Assembly: GCF_013090115.1 (NCBI RefSeq)
Contig: NZ_JABFNN010000039.1
Span: 1-64,000 of the forward strand
Direction of reading: 5' to 3'
Source of the DNA: Flagellimonas amphidinii
GTDB taxonomy: Bacteria > Bacteroidota > Bacteroidia > Flavobacteriales > Flavobacteriaceae
DNA: 64,000 nucleotides
Shown in pieces: positions 26,434-34,261 of the stretch; position 1 is the first letter of the stretch, and every line of letters begins with the position of its first letter. Under the pieces are notes generated by a model that ran no database searches, was not told the DNA's origin, and saw only the letters and a list, made by a program, of their open reading frames with translations. The position numbers and the translations under genes were made by a program.

Positions 26434-27288
26434 ATGGTAAATTTCAATGGTGATTTTTTTCCAGCGGATGCGGCAATATTCTCATCTGGCAATAGGGGAT
26501 TAAAGTTTGGGGACGGTCTTTTTGAGACGGTTCGCTATGTAAATGGCACCTTGTTCTTTTGGGAAGACCATTATTTTAGGTTGATGGCGTCCATGCGTAT
26601 CCTTCGTATGGAAATCCCTATGGATTTTACTTTAGAATTTTTAGAGGATGAAATCAAAAAAACGGTTGGGGAAAATAAATTGATAAATGGTGCTGTACGA
26701 GTACGTTTAACTGTTTTTAGAAAAGAAGGGGGACTATATAGGCCAAAAACCAATGAGATTTCTTATTTGATAGAAGTACGAGAATTGGAATCTCCTTTTT
26801 ATATGCTTCACAACGAGACTTATGAAGTGGAACTTTTTAAGGACTACTATATCAATAAGGATATGCTTTCCAACTTAAAAACCACTAATAAGCTCACCAA
26901 TGTTGTCGCCAGCGTATATGCCGAAGAGAATGGTTATGCCAACTGTCTCCTGATAAATAATGACAAAAGTGTTGTAGAAGCCATTAACGGCAATATATTT
27001 TTGGTTTCTAAAGGTGTGATAAAAACGCCACCCTTAAGTGATGGTTGTTTGGATGGAATCATTCGAAAAAAGCTATTGGATGTTTTGTCTAAATCTGAAG
27101 ATTTTCAGTTGAAGGAAGAATCTATATCACCATTTGAACTACAAAAAGCGGATGAAATATTTATAACCAATTCCGTTACGGGCATTCAACCAATCAGTAA
27201 ATACAGAAAAAAGGAATTTGGTAATGCTGTTGCCCAAAATCTATTGGGAAAACTGAACGCCATTGCAAGAATAAGTCAGTCTAATTAA
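26434..27288 (+). CDS. Class IV aminotransferase (PabC/IlvE-like)
   Basis: The 284-residue protein is a fold-type IV PLP enzyme. The signatures are RGLKFGDGLFETVR (21-34), the lysine K149 in SNLKTTNKL as the probable PLP-binding residue, and the CLDGIIRKKLL region near 209. Its size and FGDGLFETVR motif fit 4-amino-4-deoxychorismate lyase (folate synthesis) better than branched-chain aminotransferase. The sequence does not settle this. Its end overlaps the end of yqgE by eight bases. Confidence 0.82.
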   Translation: MVNFNGDFFPADAAIFSSGNRGLKFGDGLFETVRYVNGTLFFWEDHYFRLMASMRILRMEIPMDFTLEFLEDEIKKTVGENKLINGAVRVRLTVFRKEGGLYRPKTNEISYLIEVRELESPFYMLHNETYEVELFKDYYINKDMLSNLKTTNKLTNVVASVYAEENGYANCLLINNDKSVVEAINGNIFLVSKGVIKTPPLSDGCLDGIIRKKLLDVLSKSEDFQLKEESISPFELQKADEIFITNSVTGIQPISKYRKKEFGNAVAQNLLGKLNAIARISQSN

Positions 27289-27841
27289 GAGAAGGGTTTT
27301 CCGGAGAATTGGACCATAAGAGATAGTTGCCTCCCAATTCCACCATTTTCTCTTTCCAAAAAGCAGTGGAAGCTTTTTTAAGGATATTACTTTCCAATTC
27401 ATTTTGAACGACCACCCATGATTTGGAGGACAGTTCTTCATCCAATTGTCTGGAACCCCAACCAGAATACCCTAAAAAGAAACGAATGTCCTGCTCTGTA
27501 ATGGTTTCATTATTGATGAGTTCCACCGTTGTTTCAAAATTACCACCCCAAAAAATACCATCAGATATTTCAATGCTATCATCAATAAGATGAGGCACCT
27601 TATGGATAAAGTAAAGATTATCCTGCTCCACAGGGCCTCCATTAAAAACTTTAAAGGGAATGGTTATTTCCGAAATAAGATCACAAATGGTATAGTCCAG
27701 GGGTTTGTTGAGGATAAATCCAACAGAACCTTCCTGGTTGTGCTCTGCCAAAAGCACAACAGACCTGTTGAAGGAGACATCGCCCGTAAGAGTGGGTTCA
27801 GCAATTAAGAGTTGTCCTTTTTTTGGTTCGTGGCTCACCAT
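27281..27841 (-). CDS. YqgE/AlgH family protein
   Basis: YqgE/AlgH proteins are cytoplasmic and of poorly known function. The motif GQLLIAEPTLTGDVSFNRSV and then GSVGFILNKPL and GGPVEQDNLYFIH are diagnostic. I chose the Met at 27841 (MVSHEPKKG); the frame stays open to 27922, but the extra 27 residues are not part of the family. The product has 186 residues. The convergent overlap with the aminotransferase gene is eight bases. Confidence 0.93.
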   Translation of the reverse strand: MVSHEPKKGQLLIAEPTLTGDVSFNRSVVLLAEHNQEGSVGFILNKPLDYTICDLISEITIPFKVFNGGPVEQDNLYFIHKVPHLIDDSIEISDGIFWGGNFETTVELINNETITEQDIRFFLGYSGWGSRQLDEELSSKSWVVVQNELESNILKKASTAFWKEKMVELGGNYLLWSNSPENPSLN

Positions 27842-27914
27842 TTTCTCAAGAATCTTATAATTAAATGTAATATAATCTACTGGAATAACAAAAACGGGGG
27901 AATACCAAAAACAA

Positions 27915-27940
27915 AAAAGCACCTTGGTAGAGGTGCTTTT
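27915..27940 (-). terminator. Terminator of the HU gene
   Basis: AAAAGCACCT (27915-27924) pairs with AGGTGCTTTT (27931-27940) around a 6-base loop. On the minus strand the stem leads into TTTTTTGTTTTT. Confidence 0.85.
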
Positions 27941-27962
27941 GTATATTTAAAATTATTTCTAA

Positions 27963-28235
27963 TTAGTTTACTGCACCACTCAATTCTGCACCAGCTTTGA
28001 ATTTTACTACATTCTTAGCTGCAATCTTGATGGTTTGACCAGTTTGTGGATTTCTACCTTCTCTGGCATTTCTCTTAGATACGGACCAAGAACCAAAACC
28101 AACTAAAGAAACCCTGTTTCCTTTTTTAAGAGATCCCTCTACATTTCCCAAGAAAGATTCCAATGCTTTTTTGGCTGCTGCCTTAGTGATGCCTGCATCA
28201 GCTGCCATTGCATCGATTAACTCTGTTTTGTTCAT
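27963..28235 (-). CDS. HU family DNA-binding protein
   Basis: HU is a small dimeric nucleoid protein that bends DNA. The 90-residue sequence starts MNKTELIDAMA and contains GFGSWSVSKRNAREGRNPQTG, the arm-region signature. It has a strong promoter upstream and its own terminator, as expected for a highly expressed single gene. Confidence 0.96.
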   Translation of the reverse strand: MNKTELIDAMAADAGITKAAAKKALESFLGNVEGSLKKGNRVSLVGFGSWSVSKRNAREGRNPQTGQTIKIAAKNVVKFKAGAELSGAVN

Positions 28236-28279
28236 AATAGAATGAAATTAATTGTTGTTAAAATAATTTTAATGCTGAA

Positions 28280-28309
28280 CAAATTTAGACGGATTTGCCT
28301 TTAACGCAA
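28280..28309 (-). promoter_or_regulatory. Promoter of the HU gene
   Basis: On the minus strand, TTG (28307-28309) is followed after 19 bases by TAAATTTG (28280-28287). This is the best match in the window to the Bacteroidota -33/-7 promoter. The leader to the ATG would be about 38 bases. Confidence 0.75.
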
Positions 28310-28412
28310 GTAAAACCTAGGGAAATAGGGGTTTTTGTTGATAACTTGGAACGTTTGTTGATAAAGTCGCAAAAAAACGATGGTTTTTAGCCAGCCTAGT
28401 AATAGCAAGGGT

Positions 28413-29378
28413 TTAGCGAAGATGGGCAGTTTTGTCAAGATTTAGTCCGTTCAAAACTTCTGCAACTTGCATTTTCCTTTTTCCAGCTAATTGAATTTCC
28501 AAAAGATGTAGGTAGCCATCTTTTACGGCAACTTTTAATGTTTTTTTATCTGCAAGGATTTGCCCCAATTTTTCATGGTGTTCAGCAGGTTCCATCTCTG
28601 TTTTATATATTTTGATGTTTTCCTCTTTACCATTGTTCACTAAAGTTGTCCAGGCAGCAGGGTAGGGGCTCAAGCCTCTGATGTGATTATGTATTTCAAC
28701 CAAAGGAGCGGTCCAATCCATCCTACAGGTATCTTTATGTATTTTATGGGCAGGTTTTAGTTCCCCTAACACTTTTTGCATTGTGGTCTCTACCTTTCCT
28801 TTTTCAATCAGCATACAAGTTTCAACGACCAACTGAGCTCCCGTTTCCATAAGGCGATCATGTAGGGTTCCTGCATTATCATCTAAATGGATAGGTTCGG
28901 TTTGCTGTAGGATAATATTACCGGTATCAATTTTTTCATCAATAAAAAAAGTGGTAACGCCTGTTTCTGTTTCCCCATTGATTATGGCCCAATTAATAGG
29001 AGCAGCTCCTCGATACTGGGGAAGAAGGGAGGCATGAAGATTGAAAGTGCCGTATTTTGGCATATTCCAAACCACTTTGGGCAACATCCTAAAGGCCACC
29101 ACAACTTGTATGTCGGCTTTTAAATCTTCTAATTCATCTAAAAACGCTTCATCCTTTAGATTGGTAGGTTGCAAAACTTTCAATCCATGTTCTTTGGCAA
29201 ATTGTTTTACAGCTGATTCATGGATTTTTCTTCCTCTACCAGCCGGTCTGTCAGGAGCGGTAATAACTCCTACAATTTCAAATCCAGCATTCATTAAGGA
29301 TTCCAAACTTGCAACGGCAAATTCTGGAGTGCCCATAAATACAATTTTAAGTGCTTTAGTTTTCAATAGTGTATTCAT
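28413..29378 (-). CDS. fmt: Methionyl-tRNA formyltransferase
   Basis: Fmt adds a formyl group to initiator Met-tRNA. The protein has IVFMGTPEFAV near the start and the catalytic residues N113 and H115 in FNLHASLLPQYRGAAPI, with D151 after FFIDEKI. The length of 321 is typical. The ATG overlaps the end of recQ by 23 bases; a TTG at 29366 is another possible start. The overlap suggests a recQ-fmt operon. Confidence 0.96.
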   Translation of the reverse strand: MNTLLKTKALKIVFMGTPEFAVASLESLMNAGFEIVGVITAPDRPAGRGRKIHESAVKQFAKEHGLKVLQPTNLKDEAFLDELEDLKADIQVVVAFRMLPKVVWNMPKYGTFNLHASLLPQYRGAAPINWAIINGETETGVTTFFIDEKIDTGNIILQQTEPIHLDDNAGTLHDRLMETGAQLVVETCMLIEKGKVETTMQKVLGELKPAHKIHKDTCRMDWTAPLVEIHNHIRGLSPYPAAWTTLVNNGKEENIKIYKTEMEPAEHHEKLGQILADKKTLKVAVKDGYLHLLEIQLAGKRKMQVAEVLNGLNLDKTAHLR

Positions 29379-31251
29379 TTCTTCTATTTACAGAGACGAT
29401 TTCGTCTTCAAGCAATTTCTTTAAAATTTTTAGCAGTAGTTTTTCATTTACTCCGGTCAGTTGTTCCAATTTTCTTGAGGTACTTGGACTTATCTGTAAC
29501 AAGGAGATTACTTTTTCTTCCAACTTTTTTGGAGAAACTTGCTTGTCTTTTTTGGTGCAAATATCGCATATGCCACATTTTTCGACAGACTTTTCACCAA
29601 AATACTCAAGGATATATTGACTGCGACAGCTTTTTTTATTGTCAACATAACCCAACATGGCAGCCATATTACTTTGTTTAACAGCATTGAAATCCTTTAT
29701 CTTTTTTGCAAAAGGATTTATGGTGCGGTCATCTTCTCGGGGAACCAAGAAACTAATTTCTAAGTCGCTTGTTTTATTTTGATATTCGGCAATACCATCT
29801 TGATGAAGCTGTTTGAGTATTTTTTTGAGTCCTTTTTCAGATTCTCCAGTCTTTTTTGATAAGAGATATAGATTGATTTTGGTCTCATGTTCTGTAATAC
29901 CACCATAAGTCCTCAAAATAGTTTGAATGATTGGTGCCGATTTGCGATTCTTTTCAAAATAATTGAAAATATGGGCTCTTGTGGTTACAAATTTCAACAG
30001 TGTTTTTTCGGTAAAATTTTCTGAAAGTGCTATGACCGAATTTTGGTCCAATACCCTAAGGGCTTGATATGTTGTATTTGGATTGAATCCATAGCGTTTG
30101 CAAAACTTATTGAATTTAAAGGTAAAAGGGGTAGAGACTGATTCACCGTATGAAATCTGAAAATAATTGTTCAGTTGCACGTACACCTTTTTCACAAAGG
30201 AAACATCGGGTAAGGATGACAAGAATTGCTGTTTGGCCAGTTCAGAATCTTCGTGGGTCGCTAAAATTATAGCTGTGGAGGTATTGCCATCACGGCCAGC
30301 CCTTCCAGCTTCTTGAAAATAGCTTTCCAAACTATCAGGAATTTGATAATGTACCACCAAGCGAACATCGGGCTTATCTACACCCATGCCAAAGGCATTG
30401 GTGGCGACCATTATGCGGTTTTTGTTATCAAGCCAAAGATTCAGTTTTTCTTTTTTTTCCTCTTTGGACATTCCTCCATGAAAAAAATCGGCCTTAAAAC
30501 CATTTTTGTTCAAAAAATCAGCAAGAGTCACGGACATTTTTCTGGAACGTACATAAACAATGGAACTCCCGGGAATTTTACCCATGTATTTTTTGAGTTG
30601 ATATGGTTTGTCTTCGATTATTTTTACGCGAAAAACAATATTTTCCCTTGCAAAGGAATCTTTGAAAATAGAGGCTTTTTCTAATTGAAGATTAGTAACG
30701 ATATCATCAATAACTCTTGGAGTTGCTGTTGCCGTAAGGGCAATCATGGGAGCATTGGGAGCTAATTCACGCAGTATGGAGCAATCTAAATAGGCAGGTC
30801 TAAAATCATTGCCCCATTGAGAGATACAATGTGCTTCGTCTATAGCGATAAGATTCACATCCATTTCACGAACTCGTTCCTGTACCATGGATTGTTGCAA
30901 ACGTTCAGGGGATAGATATAAAAACTTATAGTTTCCATAAATGCAGTTATCCAAAAGGTCAATGAGGTCATTTGAAGAGATTCCCCCTGTGAGTGCAACT
31001 GCTTTTATACCTTTGTTCTTTAATTGCGTTACTTGGTCTTGAATAAGCGCAACCAGCGGAGAAACCACAATACAGATACCTTTTAATGTCAATGCAGGAA
31101 CTTGATAACAAATAGATTTACCACCACCAGTTGGCATAAGTGCCAGTACATCTTTTTGGGAGAGAATATGGTCAATAATGGCTTTTTGGGAGCCTCTGAA
31201 ATCATCATGACCCCAAAATTCCTTTAAAACTGTTTTGGTGTCCTTTTGCAC
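29356..31251 (-). CDS. recQ: ATP-dependent DNA helicase RecQ
   Basis: RecQ unwinds DNA in recombination and repair. Walker A PTGGGKS is at 40-46 and the DEAH box at 138-141 (IDEAHCISQWG). The RQC zinc-binding part is CRSQYILEYFG...CGICDIC, and a winged-helix and a further C-terminal HTH-like domain follow, but no clear HRDC domain is seen. The start is a GTG that shares one base with the TAG stop of the upstream ATPase gene. Length is 631 residues. Confidence 0.95.
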   Translation of the reverse strand: MQKDTKTVLKEFWGHDDFRGSQKAIIDHILSQKDVLALMPTGGGKSICYQVPALTLKGICIVVSPLVALIQDQVTQLKNKGIKAVALTGGISSNDLIDLLDNCIYGNYKFLYLSPERLQQSMVQERVREMDVNLIAIDEAHCISQWGNDFRPAYLDCSILRELAPNAPMIALTATATPRVIDDIVTNLQLEKASIFKDSFARENIVFRVKIIEDKPYQLKKYMGKIPGSSIVYVRSRKMSVTLADFLNKNGFKADFFHGGMSKEEKKEKLNLWLDNKNRIMVATNAFGMGVDKPDVRLVVHYQIPDSLESYFQEAGRAGRDGNTSTAIILATHEDSELAKQQFLSSLPDVSFVKKVYVQLNNYFQISYGESVSTPFTFKFNKFCKRYGFNPNTTYQALRVLDQNSVIALSENFTEKTLLKFVTTRAHIFNYFEKNRKSAPIIQTILRTYGGITEHETKINLYLLSKKTGESEKGLKKILKQLHQDGIAEYQNKTSDLEISFLVPREDDRTINPFAKKIKDFNAVKQSNMAAMLGYVDNKKSCRSQYILEYFGEKSVEKCGICDICTKKDKQVSPKKLEEKVISLLQISPSTSRKLEQLTGVNEKLLLKILKKLLEDEIVSVNRRNEYTIEN

Positions 31252-31820
31252 TAAACTTGGTTAAGGGTTTTCAGAATGAAGTCTATTCGTTGCGTTACAC
31301 CATCTTTTGGAACTACTATGGGGTTATAGTCAAATTCTTTGTAGGTGTTCATCAGGGCATCATGAATTTTTTCGGCTTCCTCAAAGGTTTCAAGTCTTTC
31401 GTTGTCCGAAACATATATTTCTTTCCAAGGAGGAACAATGAAAATGATATCATATCGATTTTCCTTACAGGTATGGATAAATTCTTCTCCGTACGATTGC
31501 CCAAAAAAATCCATATAGGCCAGCACATCTGGAATGCCTCTATCAAAAAAACTTAGGGGAATATCAATTTCCAGGGATTGTTGATAGTGCTTTGCTCTTC
31601 CATAAAGCAAATCTTTGTTGAACTGCATGGCATCTTCCACAAAAACCAAAGGATTGGATATATGTTCTTTGGAATCCCCCTCTTGTTTGGCTTTTAGGGT
31701 CATATCCCTTATGATTTCATGAAAGCACTGAAATCCTCGCTCTTCCAACCCATTTACAATGGACGTTTTTCCAGTTCCCGGAGCTCCTGTGATGACTACT
31801 TTATTTTTGCTCAAGCACAA
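31251..31820 (-). CDS. Small P-loop ATPase/kinase (AAA_28, NadR/Ttd14-like)
   Basis: The 189-residue cytoplasmic protein has the P-loop GAPGTGKTS (12-20) and the FHEIIRDMTLKA and FFDRGIPDVLAYM motifs of the AAA_28 family, related to the nucleoside kinase part of NadR. The DRG motif is like that of nucleoside kinases. The substrate is not known. Its stop overlaps the recQ start by one base, so translation is coupled. Confidence 0.85.
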   Translation of the reverse strand: MCLSKNKVVITGAPGTGKTSIVNGLEERGFQCFHEIIRDMTLKAKQEGDSKEHISNPLVFVEDAMQFNKDLLYGRAKHYQQSLEIDIPLSFFDRGIPDVLAYMDFFGQSYGEEFIHTCKENRYDIIFIVPPWKEIYVSDNERLETFEEAEKIHDALMNTYKEFDYNPIVVPKDGVTQRIDFILKTLNQV

Positions 31821-31880
31821 TTATTTATTAACACAAAGTAATGAAATAGGTAGAAGGAAAAAAAATTGTTGGTTAAGCCA

Positions 31881-31888
31881 TATATTTG
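31881..31888 (+). promoter_or_regulatory. -7 element of the DUF493 gene
   Basis: TATATTTG matches TAnnTTTG exactly, with the expected start near 31895 and an ATG at 31903. This supports the short form of the gene, since a longer open frame begins upstream of the promoter. Confidence 0.5.
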
Positions 31889-31902
31889 TAAAAATTAGTG
31901 GC

Positions 31903-32190
31903 ATGGAGAAGGAAAGTACAGATGCATTTTATGCACGTCTAAAAGAACAATTGTTGGAGAATACTTCATGGCCTTCCAACTATCTTTATAAATTTATTGT
32001 TCCTACGGATGAAGCAAGAATTGCCCAGATAACTGATATTTTTGATAATACTGGGGCAGTTATAGAATCCAAAAAATCAAAAAAAGGAACCTATACCAGT
32101 GTTTCAATTACTGTACATTTACAAAATCCAGATGAGGTCATTGCCAAATACAAGGAAGTTTCACATGTAGAAGGGGTAATTTCCCTGTAA
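31903..32190 (+). CDS. DUF493 (YbeD-like) domain protein
   Basis: The 95-residue protein has the small ferredoxin-like DUF493 domain, with WPSNYLYKFIVP near the start and TYTSVSITVHLQNPDEVIAKYKE at the centre. I chose the ATG at 31903; the frame is open to 31759, but that extension overlaps the divergent ATPase gene and passes the promoter. Function is unknown; the E. coli relative YbeD sits next to lipoate genes. Confidence 0.88.
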   Translation: MEKESTDAFYARLKEQLLENTSWPSNYLYKFIVPTDEARIAQITDIFDNTGAVIESKKSKKGTYTSVSITVHLQNPDEVIAKYKEVSHVEGVISL

Positions 32191-32274
32191 AACGGCGGAT
32201 TGGCATAATTTTCTTATTTTGCAGACGTTTTCAGTTGAACTTCCCAATTATAATATTTCATTAAATCTTTTAAT

Positions 32275-32919
32275 TTGAATTTAGTCGATAATTTAGAATA
32301 CAATACAGAACGTCCAAAGCTTTTTATCCCAGAGTATGGGCGTCATTTTCAAAAAATGGTGGATCATGCGGTATCCATTGCGGATAGAGACGAACGCAAT
32401 AAAGTAGCAAAGTCCATAATAAGTGTAATGGGCAATCTTCAGCCCCATTTAAGGGATGTTCCTGATTTTCAGCATAAACTTTGGGATCAATTGTTCATTA
32501 TGTCCGATTTTAAATTGGATGTAGATTCTCCATTTCCCATTACTTCCCAAGAGGTATTGAGACAGCGTCCAGAACCTTTGGAATATCCCCAAAACCATCC
32601 TAAATACCGATTCTACGGCAATAACATCAAAAGAATGATAGATGTGGCCGTTAAATGGGAAAAGGGCGATATGCGTTCAGGATTAGAATATGCCATTGCC
32701 AACCACATGAAAAAGTGCTATTTGAATTGGAACAAGGACACTGTTGAGGATGCTGCAATCTTTAATCATCTCAAAGAGTTGAGCAATGGTGAAATAGATT
32801 TGGCACCAGATGGTGAAACTTTGACGGAAAGTGGGCAGTTCTTGAAAAATCGCCAAAATAAGTCCAACCGAAATGGTTCTAATAAAAAAGGACAGCGAAA
32901 CAGAAAAAAAAGGTACTAA
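32275..32919 (+). CDS. DUF4290 domain protein
   Basis: The 214-residue protein is a DUF4290 member, a family restricted to Bacteroidota. It has NTERPKLFIPEYGRHFQKMV near the start and NHMKKCYLNWNKDTV near the middle, and ends with a very basic tail from about 190 on. The start is TTG. It is 15 bases upstream of murA and is probably co-transcribed with it. No function is known. Confidence 0.88.
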   Translation: MNLVDNLEYNTERPKLFIPEYGRHFQKMVDHAVSIADRDERNKVAKSIISVMGNLQPHLRDVPDFQHKLWDQLFIMSDFKLDVDSPFPITSQEVLRQRPEPLEYPQNHPKYRFYGNNIKRMIDVAVKWEKGDMRSGLEYAIANHMKKCYLNWNKDTVEDAAIFNHLKELSNGEIDLAPDGETLTESGQFLKNRQNKSNRNGSNKKGQRNRKKRY

Positions 32920-32934
32920 ATTCCAAAGGAATCC

Positions 32935-34242
32935 ATGGGAACATTTCGAATAGAGGGTGGCCGGCAATTGCATGGTGAAATTACGCCCCAAGGTGCAAAG
33001 AATGAAGCACTACAAATTCTTTGTGCAGTATTGCTATCCGAAGAGAAAATAACAATACATAACATTCCTGATATCATTGATGTCAATAAGTTGATTTTTC
33101 TGCTTGAGGATTTGGGGGTCAAAATCCAAAAAAAAGGAAAAGGTTCCTATACATTTAAGGCTGATGATGTTAATTTGGACTATTTACAGTCCGATAAGTT
33201 CAAACAAGATGGTCGTGGATTGAGAGGTTCCATTATGTTGGTGGGACCTTTATTGGCAAGATTCGGTAAAGGATATATTCCAAAACCTGGTGGTGACAAA
33301 ATAGGAAGAAGGAGACTTGACACCCATTTTGAAGGATTCATCAAATTGGGAGCAAAATTCAGATATAATAGAGAGGAATATTTTTATGGTGTTGAAGCCA
33401 AGAAACTTCAAGGTGCCTATCTCCTTTTAGATGAAGCTTCGGTGACGGGAACCGCTAATATTGTTATGGCTGCGGTTTTAGCTGAAGGTACAACTACCAT
33501 CTACAATGCAGCTTGCGAACCCTATTTGCAGCAGCTGTGCAAGATGTTGAATAGAATGGGGGCTAAAATATCTGGAGTTGGTTCTAATTTGTTGACCATT
33601 GAAGGTGTTGAAAAACTGGGTGGTACTGAGCATACCATGTTACCCGATATGATTGAGATTGGTAGCTGGATTGGATTGGCGGCGATGACCAGAAGCGAGC
33701 TTACCATTAAAAATGTCAGTTGGGATGATCTGGGACAGATACCAGGAACATTTAGAAAATTGGGAATTACTTTAGAACGTAAAGGTGATGATATTTTTAT
33801 TCCCAAGCATGAAAAAGGATATCAAATACAGAGTTTTATTGACGGTTCCATCCTCACTATTGCTGATGCACCATGGCCAGGTCTTACACCAGATTTGTTA
33901 AGTATTATTTTGGTGGTGGCTACCCAAGCTAGGGGAGAATTACTTATCCATCAGAAAATGTTTGAAAGTAGACTTTTCTTTGTGGATAAACTAATTGATA
34001 TGGGTGCAAAGATTATTCTGTGTGACCCGCATCGTGCTACTGTAATTGGTCATGATTTTAAATCGACCTTGAAAGCTACTACCATGGTATCACCAGACAT
34101 CAGAGCTGGAGTTTCCCTACTGATAGCCGCTCTTTCTGCAAAAGGAACCTCTACGATTCATAATATTGAACAAATTGACCGGGGCTATGAGAATATCGAT
34201 GAACGTTTAAGGGCTATTGGAGCTAATATAGTTAGGGTCTAA
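32935..34242 (+). CDS. murA: UDP-N-acetylglucosamine 1-carboxyvinyltransferase, Asp in place of the fosfomycin-target Cys
   Basis: MurA carries out the first committed step of peptidoglycan synthesis: it moves enolpyruvate from PEP to UDP-GlcNAc. The 435-residue sequence matches the family throughout (GAKNEALQI, LDEASVTGTAN, GLTPDLLSI, RGYENIDERL). In the active-site loop the motif is PGGDKIGRR. So D121 replaces the cysteine (C115 in E. coli) that fosfomycin alkylates. Mycobacterial and chlamydial MurA have the same change and resist fosfomycin. It lies in an operon-like pair with DUF4290. Confidence 0.97.
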   Translation: MGTFRIEGGRQLHGEITPQGAKNEALQILCAVLLSEEKITIHNIPDIIDVNKLIFLLEDLGVKIQKKGKGSYTFKADDVNLDYLQSDKFKQDGRGLRGSIMLVGPLLARFGKGYIPKPGGDKIGRRRLDTHFEGFIKLGAKFRYNREEYFYGVEAKKLQGAYLLLDEASVTGTANIVMAAVLAEGTTTIYNAACEPYLQQLCKMLNRMGAKISGVGSNLLTIEGVEKLGGTEHTMLPDMIEIGSWIGLAAMTRSELTIKNVSWDDLGQIPGTFRKLGITLERKGDDIFIPKHEKGYQIQSFIDGSILTIADAPWPGLTPDLLSIILVVATQARGELLIHQKMFESRLFFVDKLIDMGAKIILCDPHRATVIGHDFKSTLKATTMVSPDIRAGVSLLIAALSAKGTSTIHNIEQIDRGYENIDERLRAIGANIVRV

Positions 34243-34261
34243 TAGTATTTTCTCTCAACTT

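Noticed and set aside
31759-31902. Long N-terminal extension of the DUF493 protein
   Set aside because: It overlaps the divergent ATPase gene and starts upstream of the promoter element at 31881.
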